64,000 nt of DNA. Source: Hymenobacter actinosclerus (lineage in GTDB: Bacteria; Bacteroidota; Bacteroidia; Cytophagales; Hymenobacteraceae). Of the stretch, positions 53,477 to 62,695 are shown in pieces. The stretch spans positions 124,001 through 188,000 of the forward strand of contig NZ_FOHS01000002.1 of the NCBI RefSeq assembly GCF_900111515.1, written 5' to 3'. A program made the translations under genes and the position numbers. The notes beneath the pieces were generated by a model. It was given only the letters and a program-made list of their open reading frames with translations, did not search any database and had not been told where the DNA came from. The number at the start of each line of letters is the position of its first letter. Positions within the stretch are counted from its first letter, which is position 1.

Positions 53477-54256
53477 ATGGAAAACCAACCCGAGCTATTG
53501 CCGGTCCGGCTGTTTTTTGCCGCCCGGCCCGAAGTAAATCAGGCTGCGCTGGCCGAAGCGTTGCGGCAGTCCGTCGGCCCGGTTGATACCCCCGACAGCG
53601 GCCAGGTATTCTTCTTTCCTACCTATGCGGCCAGCTTCGCAGATGCTCAGTCGGTGCCCACTTCCGTTATGCTGACGGCTGTTGCGCCGCTGAGCCAGGG
53701 CGAACAGCTGACCCCGGCCCGGCAGCAGAGCTGGCACTGGCCGGAAGTCGGAGCCACGCTGGCAACCTGCCAGTACGAAATCATCCTGACCGATTTCATG
53801 ACCCGCGCCCTGCCCCACCTGGAGCGGGTAACGCTGTTGAATAAGGTGCTGGATGCGCTGCTTCCGGTTCTGCGGCCGCAGGTGCTGTACTTCCCGAGCA
53901 GCCAGAAACTGCTCGACCCGCAGGCTTATCTGGCCCGGGGAGCAGAGGCGCTCAGCGGCCTGCTGAACGTGCGCTTCTACAACATTGCCGACAGCGACGC
54001 GCAGGAAATGCTCATGGATACGCTGGGCCTGCACGCGCTGGGCCTGCCGGATTTCCAACTCCGCTTCGCCGACCTCGACCCCGGGCAGGTCGCGGGCCAA
54101 CTGACGAGCTACGCCTATTACCTGTTCGAAAATGGCCCCGTCATCGAGGATGGCAACACCATCCAGGGCCTCACCCCCGAAGCGAAGTGGCACTGCTACT
54201 ACGAGCAGGCCGGCGTAGCGCCCGCGCGCACAGTAATCGAACTGGAAGCCGACTAA
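53477..54256 (+). CDS. DUF4261-like protein
   Basis: The 259-residue soluble protein has the pattern YEIILTDFMTRALPHLERV (about 104), LLPVLRPQVLYFPSSQKLLD (about 130) and SYAYYLFENGPVIEDGNTIQ (about 216). I recognise this as the DUF4261 type, which occurs in polymorphic toxin/immunity and house-keeping contexts without a proven activity. No toxin neighbour is seen here. ATG 53477 is chosen because seven residues further upstream are not family-like. It probably acts in the cytoplasm. Confidence 0.72.
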   Translation: MENQPELLPVRLFFAARPEVNQAALAEALRQSVGPVDTPDSGQVFFFPTYAASFADAQSVPTSVMLTAVAPLSQGEQLTPARQQSWHWPEVGATLATCQYEIILTDFMTRALPHLERVTLLNKVLDALLPVLRPQVLYFPSSQKLLDPQAYLARGAEALSGLLNVRFYNIADSDAQEMLMDTLGLHALGLPDFQLRFADLDPGQVAGQLTSYAYYLFENGPVIEDGNTIQGLTPEAKWHCYYEQAGVAPARTVIELEAD

Positions 54257-54344
54257 GCGGCCAGGTGGCCCGGACTGCAATCCGGGCCACCTGGCCCGGC
54301 CGATTCCGGACGGTTTCTCACTTCTCACTTCTCACTTCCCGCCA

Positions 54345-55622
54345 TCACGTCTTCTGCTTCTTCTTTTTAGCAGCCGGGAACAGGATGTTGTTGAGAATGA
54401 GCCGGTAGCCGGGTGAGTTGGGGTGCAGGCTCAGGTCGGTGGGCTCTTCCTCCACCATGTGCTGGTAGTCTTCGGGGTCGTGGCCGCCATAGAAGGTCCA
54501 GGTGCCTTTGCCCAGTGTGCCGTGCATGTAGCGCACCTCGCCCGAGGCCTTGTTTTCGCCCATTACCACCACATCGGGCTTCACCAGGCCCTGGCGGAAA
54601 GCCGTAGTCTGGCCCATAAAGCCCTTAATGGTGCGCTCATGGTTCTGGGTGAGCATGGTGGGTACCGGGTCGTACTTGGCCGAGAAGTTGAACAGGGCGA
54701 AGTAGTCGTTGTCCTCGTACACGCCCCGCTCGCGCGGGTCCATGTCGATGTTGGAGTACTCGTACTCGTAGGGGTTCATGCGCAGCTGGAAGTTCTGGAA
54801 GGCCAGCGTGCGGTTGAAGTTGAGCTTGCTTTGGGCCTGCGGGTCGGCCGGGTCGCCGTCGTACATGCTTTCCACCAGGTCTACGCCCAGGCCGGCCAGG
54901 GCAATGTCGTACGAGTCGGTGGCCGAGCACATGGCGAACATAAAGCCGCCGCCGGCAATAAACTCCTGCATTTTCACGGTTACCGCGCCCTTCATCTGGC
55001 TGACTTTGGCAAAGCCGTTGCGCTTGGCCGCGGCCTCGGCGTCGCGCTGCTGCTGCTGGTACCAGGGGCGGGCGCGGTAGGTGGCGTAGAACTTGCCGTA
55101 CTGGCCCGTAAAGTCCTCGTGGTGCAGGTGCAGCCAGTCGTACTTGGGCAGCTCGCCGCGCAGCACCTCGTCGTCGTAGATGGGGGTGAAGGGGATTTCG
55201 GCGTAGGTGAGTACCAGCGTCACGGCATCGTCCCAGGGCATTTTGCCCTTGGGCGTGTACACCGCAATTTTGGGCACCTTCTCCAGCTTCATCACGTCCA
55301 TGTTGGCGTTGGCATCGGCTATTTCGGAGAGGATGCCGGTGTACTGGGCCTCCGAAATCACCTGGTAGCTCACGCCCCGCACGGCCAGCTCGTTTTCGGC
55401 CCCCGGCACCACATCGAAGGCGAAGGCCCCGCCGCGGTAGTTGAGCAGCCAGTCCACCTCTACCTGCCGGCCCAGCAGCCAGTAGGCGGCGCCGTAGGCC
55501 TTCAGGTGGTCCTTCTGGCTTTTATCCATCGGGATGAGAATATGGTTGGCCCGGGCCGCCAGCGGCCCGGCCAGCGCGGCGGCCAGTACCAGCAGCAAAC
55601 TCAGCAGACGAAGATTTTTCAT
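54345..55622 (-). CDS. Secreted amidotransferase-like protein (often labelled asparagine synthetase B)
   Basis: The 425-residue protein has a signal peptide (LLSLLLVLAAALAGPLAARA) and a mature start HILIPMDKSQKDHLKAYG. Blocks VDWLLNYRGGAF, YDDEVLRGELPKYDWLHLHH, EFIAGGGFMFAMCSATDSYD and TWTFYGGHDPEDYQH follow. A Cys in FAMCSAT and the Rossmann-like spacing suggest a class-I glutamine-amidotransferase-like fold related to DUF4159. Databases call such proteins asparagine synthetase B, which I think is a legacy error since no ATP-pyrophosphatase domain is present. It is periplasmic and its role is unknown. It has a Lys-rich tail. Confidence 0.75.
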   Translation of the reverse strand: MKNLRLLSLLLVLAAALAGPLAARANHILIPMDKSQKDHLKAYGAAYWLLGRQVEVDWLLNYRGGAFAFDVVPGAENELAVRGVSYQVISEAQYTGILSEIADANANMDVMKLEKVPKIAVYTPKGKMPWDDAVTLVLTYAEIPFTPIYDDEVLRGELPKYDWLHLHHEDFTGQYGKFYATYRARPWYQQQQRDAEAAAKRNGFAKVSQMKGAVTVKMQEFIAGGGFMFAMCSATDSYDIALAGLGVDLVESMYDGDPADPQAQSKLNFNRTLAFQNFQLRMNPYEYEYSNIDMDPRERGVYEDNDYFALFNFSAKYDPVPTMLTQNHERTIKGFMGQTTAFRQGLVKPDVVVMGENKASGEVRYMHGTLGKGTWTFYGGHDPEDYQHMVEEEPTDLSLHPNSPGYRLILNNILFPAAKKKKQKT

Positions 55623-55875
55623 GGCAAACAACTAAGAACGGGCCCGCAGCGCCGGCCCGGCGAAAGGTAGCAAATCGGGGCGGAGTTTCGGGCCAAACGC
55701 GCTACCTTGCACGTGCGCCCTGCCAGGGCCGACTGGCGGAAAGAGCCCCGGAAAACAGTTTTCAAAAGCTCAGCAGCCCGCCCGCGCATTCAATCAATCA
55801 GCGCGCTGCCGCTCAAATTCTGCCAGTCAGAACGAAAGCTACCCGCCAACCGCTATACGCTAACAGCTCAACACC

Positions 55876-57114
55876 ATGCACCTGCTGGAAAACATTAAGG
55901 AGGCGTTTCGTTCCATTAGCAGCAATCTGCTGCGCACGGTTCTCACGGCGCTTATCGTGAGCATCGGCATTATGTCGCTGGTGGGTATCCTCACGGCCAT
56001 CGATGCCATTAAGGCCTCGCTCAACTCCACGTTTGCCAGCTTGGGGGCCAACTCCTTCGAAATTGAAGCTAAAGGCTACAACAATGGCGGCCGGCGGGGC
56101 GGCGTGCAGGCCAAAACCTACCCGGCCATCACCTATCTGCAGGCCCGCCAGTACAAGGAGCAGCTGGGCGATGAGGCCAAGGTGGGCATTTCGGCCTTCG
56201 TGGCCGGGGCCACCGAGGTGAAGGCCAACGGCGAGAAAACCAACCCCAACATGCAGGTGGTAGCCGGCGACGAAAACTACCTGCTCATCCAGAGCTACAA
56301 CCTCAAGGCCGGCCGGGGCTTCTCGCCCACCGAGCTCGATAACGGCAGCAACGTAGTAATCGTGGGCTCCGAAATCAAGGACAAACTCTTTCCCAAGCAG
56401 AGCCCCATCAACCAGTACGTGTACATGCTGGGCCGCCGGTTTCAGGTGGTGGGCGAGCTGGAGAAAAGCGGCAGCAGCATGGGCGGCGGCGGGGCCGACC
56501 GGCTCATGCTCGTACCGCTGGAAACGGGCAACCAGCTGCCCCGGCAGCGCGCCCTCACCTACGACATCAAAACGGCCACCACCGACGCCAGCCAGCTCAA
56601 CTACCTCACAGGCGAGGCCACCGGCATTATGCGCGCCGTGCGCCAGGACCAGCTGGGCCAGCCCGACAGCTTCGAGGTGGAGCGCTCCGACTCGCTGGCC
56701 GGCAAGCTCGACGCGCTGTCGGGCAACCTGCGCATCGGCGGCTTTCTGGTGGGCTTCATCACCCTGCTCGGGGCCAGTATTGCGCTCATGAATATTATGA
56801 TGGTGTCGGTAACCGAGCGCACCCGCGAGATTGGGGTGCGCAAGGCCATGGGCGCCACGGCGCTGCTCATCCGCCAGCAGTTCCTCATCGAGGCCATCGT
56901 GATTTGCGTGCTGGGCGGCTCGCTGGGCATCCTGCTGGGCGTGGGCATCGGCAACGCCGTGTCGCTGCTGGTGGGCAGCGGCGGTTTTATTATTCCCTGG
57001 CTCTGGATGAGCGTGGGCCTGATTATCTGCATCACCGTGGGCCTGGCCTCGGGCTACTACCCCGCCAGCAAAGCCGCCGCCCTCGACCCGATTGAGAGTT
57101 TGCGGTTTGAGTAG
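55876..57114 (+). CDS. ABC-transporter permease, MacB/FtsX type
   Basis: The 412-residue protein has four membrane helices: one N-terminal (LRTVLTALIVSIGIMSLVGI) and three C-terminal, of which FLVGFITLLGASIALMNIMM, then FLIEAIVICVLGGSLGILLG are clear. A large periplasmic MacB-core domain lies between them, and TERTREIGVRKAMGA is the FtsX signature. It pairs with an ATPase to export lipoproteins, peptides or drugs or to drive mechanotransmission. No ATPase gene is adjacent. A strong terminator follows. Confidence 0.93.
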   Translation: MHLLENIKEAFRSISSNLLRTVLTALIVSIGIMSLVGILTAIDAIKASLNSTFASLGANSFEIEAKGYNNGGRRGGVQAKTYPAITYLQARQYKEQLGDEAKVGISAFVAGATEVKANGEKTNPNMQVVAGDENYLLIQSYNLKAGRGFSPTELDNGSNVVIVGSEIKDKLFPKQSPINQYVYMLGRRFQVVGELEKSGSSMGGGGADRLMLVPLETGNQLPRQRALTYDIKTATTDASQLNYLTGEATGIMRAVRQDQLGQPDSFEVERSDSLAGKLDALSGNLRIGGFLVGFITLLGASIALMNIMMVSVTERTREIGVRKAMGATALLIRQQFLIEAIVICVLGGSLGILLGVGIGNAVSLLVGSGGFIIPWLWMSVGLIICITVGLASGYYPASKAAALDPIESLRFE

Positions 57115-57140
57115 GAGAGAAGGATCGGTTGAACTGACGC

Positions 57141-57177
57141 CAAGCCGGCTGTTTTCTTCGGAAAGCAGCCGGCTTTT
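57141..57177 (+). terminator. Terminator after the ABC permease gene
   Basis: AAGCCGGCTG pairs with CAGCCGGCTT followed by a T run. Confidence 0.85.
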
Positions 57178-57224
57178 TCATTTGGTGCTATATTGCCGCC
57201 GCAATCAAACAACAGCTTTCAGCT

Positions 57225-57878
57225 ATGGCAGCCCAAACAACGGTCGGACAACGTTTTACCCAGTTGATAAACCATTTGGGCTTATCGAAAAATGCCTTTG
57301 CCATGTCGCTGGACAAGACGGCTACTGTTATTCAGCACTTGGTAGACGAGCGGAATAAGCCCGGTTTCGACCTGTTGTGCAAGGTGTTTGAGGTGTACCC
57401 AAATGTGTCAAAAGACTGGCTGCTGGAAGGCCGCGAGCCGATGCTGACCGACGAAGCCGAAGCTGCTACGGCTACGCCCGAAGCCCCCGCGGAACCAGTA
57501 CCTCAGCCCACCGCTCCGGCCCTCACCGCCGCGCCGGAGCCACGAACCGAGAAACCGGCCGCAACTGCGGCCCCTGCTTCAACAGCGGCCTCCACGGAAG
57601 CTCCGCCGCTGGCAGCCCCGGTTGCCGCGCCGGCTCCCGTTGCGCCCGCGCCCGTAGAAGCCCCAGTCGTGCCGGTTGCCGCGCCCCAGCCTGCCCCAGT
57701 GTCTACCGCCGCTGCCCCAGTGCCTACCGCCGCACCTGATGCCAGCTGGCAGACGGCCCTTTATACTCAGCAAATGGCCCACCAGCTGGCCATGGCCGAA
57801 TTGCGCAACCAGCACCTGCAGGACCAGCAGCGGATGATGCAGCAGATGATGGACCTGATGCAGCGGCAGTTGGCGTAG
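57225..57878 (+). CDS. HTH protein with Pro/Ala linker and coiled coil
   Basis: The 217-residue protein has an N-terminal helix-turn-helix of XRE/phage-repressor type (TVGQRFTQLINHLGLSKNAF to WLLEG, residues 5-67), where VYPNVSKDWLLEGREPM is typical of Bacteroidota HTH proteins. A disordered Pro/Ala-rich linker (about 75-170) and a C-terminal Gln/Met-rich coiled coil (YTQQMAHQLAMAE, about 180-217) follow. The coiled coil probably oligomerises the regulator or links it to a partner. Target genes are unknown. It is preceded by the permease terminator, so it is a separate transcript. Confidence 0.85.
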   Translation: MAAQTTVGQRFTQLINHLGLSKNAFAMSLDKTATVIQHLVDERNKPGFDLLCKVFEVYPNVSKDWLLEGREPMLTDEAEAATATPEAPAEPVPQPTAPALTAAPEPRTEKPAATAAPASTAASTEAPPLAAPVAAPAPVAPAPVEAPVVPVAAPQPAPVSTAAAPVPTAAPDASWQTALYTQQMAHQLAMAELRNQHLQDQQRMMQQMMDLMQRQLA

Positions 57879-58014
57879 TAGCGGCGGCGCGTTGCAGCCA
57901 GCCTTTGCCGGGAGCCAGTTGCGTTAGCTGGCATTTTGTGCGGCAGAAAGGGCAATTTGTATACTTGCCAACCAGCTACCGGCCCCGACCTTTGGAGCCG
58001 TCATTCAGCCGGCA

Positions 58015-58932
58015 ATGTCTATGCAGGACTTCCATGTATTGGCCACGGTTACCGAATATACCCGCTTCTACGGGTTGCCCGCCCCGGCGCATCCGCTGCT
58101 TACGCTCGTCAGCCTGGGCGAAACCCGCGTTGCGCCCCCGCCGGCCCAATGGCTGCAACCAGTGGTGCTCCAGCTCTACACCGTGTTTTTGAAGCGCAAC
58201 CTGGATGGCCCGCTCTACTACGGCCACCAGATTTTTGATTTTCGGGAGGGCGTAATGGGGTTTTCCGCCCCCGGGCAGGTCTTCCGGGCCGATGCCGCGT
58301 TGGCCGCGTCCGAGGTCAGCGGCTGGATGCTGGTCTTTCATGCCGACCTGCTCCGGCGGCAGCCGCTGGGCCAGAAGATTCACGGCTACGGCTTCTTTTC
58401 CTACCAGGTCCACGAGGCCCTGCATCTTTCGGCCCGCGAAGAAGCTCTGCTCGAAACCCTGCTCAGCGGCCTTCGCCAGGAAATCGAGAGCCCCACCGAT
58501 GCCTTCAGCCAGGACGTGCTGGTGAGCCAGCTGGAAGTGCTGCTCAGCTACGCCAACCGCTTTTACCACCGCCAGTTCCTGACCCGCCGCCCGGCCGAGC
58601 ATGATTTGCTGAGCCGGTTTGAGGCGCTGCTCACGGCCTACTTCACGGCTGCCGAAGAGCAGCCACTGCCCACCGTGCAGCACTTCGCCGATGCGCTGCA
58701 CGTGTCGCCGGCCTACCTGAGCGACATGTTGCGCACGCTCACTGGCCAAAACACCCAGCAGCATATCCACCACGCCCTTATCGAGCAGGCGAAGCTGCTA
58801 CTGCTGAGCACCTCGCTCACCGTCAAAGAAGCCGCTTTCCGGCTCGGCTTCGCCTATCCCCAGTATTTCAGCCGGCTTTTCAAACAGAAGACCGGCCTGA
58901 CGCCCGCCCAATTTCGCTTCTCGCTGCAGTAA
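58015..58932 (+). CDS. AraC-family transcriptional regulator
   Basis: The 305-residue protein has an N-terminal sensing domain (cupin-like, about 10-180) and a C-terminal AraC double HTH: VQHFADALHVSPAYLSDMLR (about 223-242) and the signature LTVKEAAFRLGFAYPQYFSRLFKQKTGLTP (split LTVKEAAFRLGFAYPQ, then YFSRLFKQKTG, about 267-294). It should bind DNA as an activator. The convergent aldo/keto reductase gene 210 bp downstream, which carries an in-frame stop, is a plausible target in the ancestral state. ATG 58015 is chosen because two Met codons follow the likely leader. Confidence 0.92.
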   Translation: MSMQDFHVLATVTEYTRFYGLPAPAHPLLTLVSLGETRVAPPPAQWLQPVVLQLYTVFLKRNLDGPLYYGHQIFDFREGVMGFSAPGQVFRADAALAASEVSGWMLVFHADLLRRQPLGQKIHGYGFFSYQVHEALHLSAREEALLETLLSGLRQEIESPTDAFSQDVLVSQLEVLLSYANRFYHRQFLTRRPAEHDLLSRFEALLTAYFTAAEEQPLPTVQHFADALHVSPAYLSDMLRTLTGQNTQQHIHHALIEQAKLLLLSTSLTVKEAAFRLGFAYPQYFSRLFKQKTGLTPAQFRFSLQ

Positions 58933-59141
58933 GCTAGCTTCCGGCACACTACTTACCATAGCTCGCGTCCGCTTGTCGAAGCACCTCTACCGAACAGAAG
59001 CTGACACGGAAATGGAAGGCTTAAGCTTGCAGCGCGAAGCTCCGGCTTCGCGTAGATATGTATATAATCATCTGGAAATCAGTGATAATATGCAAAGGTG
59101 AAGTTTCGCGCTGCGGCCGTTCGGCTTAAGTTCTAACCCGA
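58933..59141. other. Intergenic region between convergent genes
   Basis: No terminator of good quality and no gene was identified. The sequence is less GC-rich than its flanks, with an AT-rich core near 59055-59095. Confidence 0.35.
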
Positions 59142-60221
59142 CTACTGCCAGCCCCGCACACTGGCCCCGCCGAAAACGGCCTGGCGGTTGATGGCGGGCT
59201 CGAAAATGGGGTAAGGAAAGGTAGGCGCGGGGGCGCTGGCCTGGGTTAGCTGCTCCAGTTGCGCAGGCGTGAAGCGGATTTCCAGCGCGGCGAGGTTGTC
59301 GTGCAGCTGGGCCGGGCGGCGGGCCCCGATAACGGGGGCGCTGACGCCGGGCTGCGCCGCCACCCAGGCCAGGGCCACCTGCGCCAGCGGGCGGTTCTGC
59401 TCCTGCGCCACCGTGCGTAGTACTTCCAAAATAGCCCAGTTCTGGTCCGTAAACTTGGTGTTGCCAAAGGGGTTACTGCCGGCCAGGCGGCCCGCGCCGT
59501 CGGCCTGAGGATTCTCGCGCGCGTATTTGCCGGCCAGAAAGCCCCCGGCCAGCGGGCTCCAGGGCATCAGGCTCAGCCCGAACTCGCGGGCCAGCGGCCG
59601 GTATTCGCGCTCCAGGGTGCGCTCGACCAGCGAGTATTCCAGCTGCATGGCAATCGGGCCGGGCACGCCGTGGGCCTGGGCCAGCGTGGCGGCTTTGGTG
59701 GTGAACCAGGCCGGCATGTCGGAAAAGCCGAAATAGCGGATTTTGCCGGCCCGCACCAGGTCGCCCAGCGTTTGCAGCACCTCCTCGGCCGGCGTCACGG
59801 CGTCTCACACGTGCAGCCAGTACAGGTCGATGTAGTCGGTGCCCAGGCGGCGCAACGAGCCTTCCAGGGCCTGGTAGATGTGCTTGCGGCCGTTGCCCCC
59901 GTTATGAGGGTTGGGCCGGCCCGTGTTGGCCCCGAAGTTGTCGGGCGAGCCGCCGAAGCCGAATTTGGTGGCCAGCACCAGCTCGTTGCGCAGCTTGCGC
60001 TGGCCGATGTAGCCGCCCAGCAGTTCCTCACTCCGGCCCCCGGCGTACACGTCGGCGGTGTCGATGAAATTGCCGCCGGTATTTGTGTACTCATTGAAAA
60101 TGGTGGCCGAATCTTCATCGGACGACCCCCAGCCAGGGGTGCCAAACGTCATGGTGCCCAGCGAAAGAGGGCTGACAATCAGGCCCGAACGGCCCAGGGT
60201 ACGGTAGTCGGTGAGGGGCAT
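59142..60221 (-). pseudogene. Aldo/keto reductase gene interrupted by an in-frame TGA
   Basis: The full frame encodes a 359-residue AKR (AKR11/12-like): LGRSGLIVSPLSLGTMTFG, NFIDTADVYAGGRSEE, ATKFGFGG and DYIDLYWLHV, then a TGA at 59807-59805. The frame then resumes DAVTPAEEVLQTLGDLVRAG, NPLAGGFLAGKYA-type blocks and PVIGARRPAQL. The consensus at this spot in such enzymes is LHVWD, so TGG has become TGA. Everything before and after is intact, so the mutation is recent or a sequencing error. The TGA removes the C-terminal 60 percent, including the NADP-binding part. Confidence 0.85.
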
Positions 60222-60402
60222 GGCGGTAGGGTAGTGGTTGAATGCGTCGTTTGGGCTTTGATAAGGCAAAGGTCGGGTGCAGACCCCGGCCGGAGCGTAC
60301 ACAAACCGCCGCTTCTAGCGCACAAAACAACGGCGCGAAACAACCGGCCCTGTCTGCCGATTGCTCCGCGCCGGAAATTTCAGTTACTTATAATAAAGCA
60401 GG

Positions 60403-61746
60403 TTACCCGAACACCTCCACGCCCATTTCCTCGGCTTCCATCAGGCCGGCCGGGTTCACGGTGGTCAGGCGCAGGGGCTTCAGCTCGCCCACCAGCAGCG
60501 GGTCGTATTTGGCTACTACGCGGATGTAGTTGGGCGTGAAGCCTTCCATCTGGCCGTTGGTGACGTCGTCTTCGAACAGCACCTGGGTTTCGAGGCTCGC
60601 GTGCTGCTCGTAGAAAAAGCGCTTTTTCTTCTCCGAGAGGCTGCGCAGCTGGGTGGTGCGCTCGTGGCGGTGGCGGTCCTGCACGCGGCCGGGCAGGGTG
60701 GGCGCCAGCGTGTTGGCCCGCTCCGAATACGGAAATACGTGCAGGTAGCTCACATCGAGCTCATTCAGAAATTGGTAGGTTTCCAGAAAATCGGCCTCGG
60801 TTTCGCCGGGGAAGCCCACGATTACATCGACGCCGATGCAGGCGTGGGGCATTACCTGCTTAATAAGTGCTACGCGCTCCTGGTACAGCTCGCGGCGGTA
60901 GCGGCGGCGCATCTGGCCCAAGATCTTGTTGGAGCCCGACTGCAGCGGAATATGAAAGTGGGGCATAAACCGCTTAGCCTGGGCCACGAAGCGGATAATT
61001 TCGTCGGACAGCAGGTTAGGCTCGCAGGAGCTGATGCGGAACCGCTCGATGCCGGCCACCTCATCCAGCGCCCGCACGAGGTCATAGAAATTCTCCGGCC
61101 GCTCGCGCTCCGAGCCTTGCACACCAAAGTCGCCGAGGTTGACGCCGGTGAGCACGATTTCCTTGACGCCGGTTTCGGCCAGCTTCTCCACGCGCTCCAC
61201 CACGCTCTGCACCGAGCCCGAGCGGCTGGCCCCGCGGGCCAGCGGAATCGTGCAGAACGAGCAGGAGTAGTCGCAGCCGTCCTGCACCTTTAAAAAGGTA
61301 CGGGTCCGGTCGCCGTAGGAGTGGGCGGCGTGGAACTCGGTGGCTTCCGCAATGGGCGAGGCGAACACCCGGCCCGGCTCGCCGGCGGCGGGCCGCGTGA
61401 AGCCGGCCAGGGTTTCGACGAGCTGGAATTTCTCGGCGGCCCCCAGCACGGCGTGCACGCCGGGGATGCTGGCAATTTCCTGGGGCTTGAGCTGGGCGTA
61501 ACAGCCCACGATGGCCACGAAGGCCGCGGGGTTATGCTTGAGGGCCTCCTTCACCACCTTCCGGCACTTGCGGTCGGCGTGGTCCGTGACGGAGCAGGTA
61601 TTGATAACGTAGATGTCGGCCGCGTCCTCGAAGGCGGTTTTCACGAAGCCCGCCTCCTCAAACTGCCGCCCGATGGCGGAAGTCTCGGAGAAGTTGAGCT
61701 TGCAGCCCAGCGTGTAAAAGGCAACTTTCTTGGTTTCCATATCCAT
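60403..61746 (-). CDS. mtaB: tRNA N6-threonylcarbamoyladenosine methylthiotransferase
   Basis: The 447-residue protein is a radical-SAM methylthiotransferase of the MtaB type: VAFYTLGCKLNFSETS, YVINTCSVTDHADRK, VGCYAQLKPQE for the first cluster, GCDYSCSFCTIPLARG (about 150) for the radical-SAM cluster, and a C-terminal TRAM region. It converts t6A37 to ms2t6A37. It differs from MiaB by lacking the MiaB-type N-terminal extension. ATG 61746 (MDMETKK) is taken; 61740 is an alternative. It is the second methylthiotransferase in the window. Confidence 0.95.
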   Translation of the reverse strand: MDMETKKVAFYTLGCKLNFSETSAIGRQFEEAGFVKTAFEDAADIYVINTCSVTDHADRKCRKVVKEALKHNPAAFVAIVGCYAQLKPQEIASIPGVHAVLGAAEKFQLVETLAGFTRPAAGEPGRVFASPIAEATEFHAAHSYGDRTRTFLKVQDGCDYSCSFCTIPLARGASRSGSVQSVVERVEKLAETGVKEIVLTGVNLGDFGVQGSERERPENFYDLVRALDEVAGIERFRISSCEPNLLSDEIIRFVAQAKRFMPHFHIPLQSGSNKILGQMRRRYRRELYQERVALIKQVMPHACIGVDVIVGFPGETEADFLETYQFLNELDVSYLHVFPYSERANTLAPTLPGRVQDRHRHERTTQLRSLSEKKKRFFYEQHASLETQVLFEDDVTNGQMEGFTPNYIRVVAKYDPLLVGELKPLRLTTVNPAGLMEAEEMGVEVFG

Positions 61747-61757
61747 AAGCAAGACCG

Positions 61758-61765
61758 CAAAGATA
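61758..61765 (-). promoter_or_regulatory. -7 element of mtaB
   Basis: TATCTTTG on the minus strand fits TAnnTTTG and lies 11 nt before the ATG. Confidence 0.45.
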
Positions 61766-61884
61766 CGGCGGAAGCGGCCAGCTTCCGGCAGTAGGGCGGC
61801 ATACTTGGAGGATAGGCGTAGGAATGTGTATTTTTGGCTAGCCTGCTTTATGGAGAATCTTATGTTCTGACTCAATCATAACTT

Positions 61885-62505
61885 ATGAAATACCTGTACC
61901 CTTTTGCTCTGCTTCTATTTTGCGCTACTGCCGGTCATGCTCAAGATTCGTCTACCTCAGAGAAGCCTAAGTTCTTAACCGATACTTCGCTCTTTGAAAT
62001 CACCACAGTTGATACTGCTGTCAGTAGCAGCACAATGCCTGGTTTCTCAACAGAACTAGATAAGCGCTATGGCTTTCGAGGTCTGCGCTTCGAGACTCCA
62101 CTTGCCCAAGTGAAGGGGCTGAAGTTTGTGGCTAATAGAGGTGGTAAAGCGGTTTACACGAAGCTCAACGAAAACAAAGTTCTAGGCAATGCTCATTTGA
62201 AGCAAGTTTTTTATTGCTTCTACAGAGGGCAACTCTCTGACATTCTATTTTCTGCTGCTGGCTCGTCTAATGCAGATGAAGTATTAAAGGTGCTTACACA
62301 AGCATACGGAATGCCTTTCGAGCAAGAGTTAACGGAGGATGAAATGGATGGGCACTTCTATTGGCATGGAAATAAAGCCACGGCTTTGCTATCGATACCC
62401 ATTGATGAAGATGACTTTGATGTTATAATATCTAGCATCCCTCTGAAAGAGAAAGAGCAAAGGGACAAAGAGCTACGTGTAAAACGAGCTGCAGAGAAGC
62501 TGTAA
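61885..62505 (+). CDS. Low-GC secreted hypothetical protein
   Basis: The 206-residue product has a signal peptide (MKYLYPFALLLFCATAGHAQ) and a mature region with YGFRGLRFETPLAQVKG (about 62-78) and a following alpha/beta core. This resembles small Bacteroidota secreted or lipoprotein-like modules of unknown function. The gene is much poorer in GC than its neighbours and uses A/T-ending codons, which suggests recent acquisition. A clean terminator follows. Confidence 0.72.
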   Translation: MKYLYPFALLLFCATAGHAQDSSTSEKPKFLTDTSLFEITTVDTAVSSSTMPGFSTELDKRYGFRGLRFETPLAQVKGLKFVANRGGKAVYTKLNENKVLGNAHLKQVFYCFYRGQLSDILFSAAGSSNADEVLKVLTQAYGMPFEQELTEDEMDGHFYWHGNKATALLSIPIDEDDFDVIISSIPLKEKEQRDKELRVKRAAEKL

Positions 62506-62547
62506 AAACGGAAGGAGTCCTATAGATAGGACTCCTTCCGTTTTTAT
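62506..62547 (+). terminator. Terminator after the low-GC gene
   Basis: AAAACGGAAGGAGTCCTAT pairs with ATAGGACTCCTTCCGTTTT around a short loop, with a T run. Confidence 0.9.
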
Positions 62548-62695
62548 GGGAAGGGACGGGGTGAATATTGTGTGTGCTCCCCATCCGGTAGGCTAGCGAA
62601 AAGCATAGAAAAAAACACATCTGCCCATCACACCGCCAGCCGAAAACGAGCCCCGGTCTATTCATACCCTGGCTTTTACTCCACCAACCGCTCCC

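Noticed and set aside
54345..55622. Genuine asparagine synthetase B
   Set aside because: The protein has a signal peptide and lacks the N-terminal Cys glutaminase and the ATP-pyrophosphatase domain of AsnB.
59142..59798. Separate short aldo/keto reductase fragment as an independent gene
   Set aside because: It is the same frame as the upstream part after a single TGA; treated as one broken gene.
59805..59807. Selenocysteine recoding at the TGA
   Set aside because: The expected residue there is Trp, not Cys, and no SECIS-like hairpin was identified nearby.
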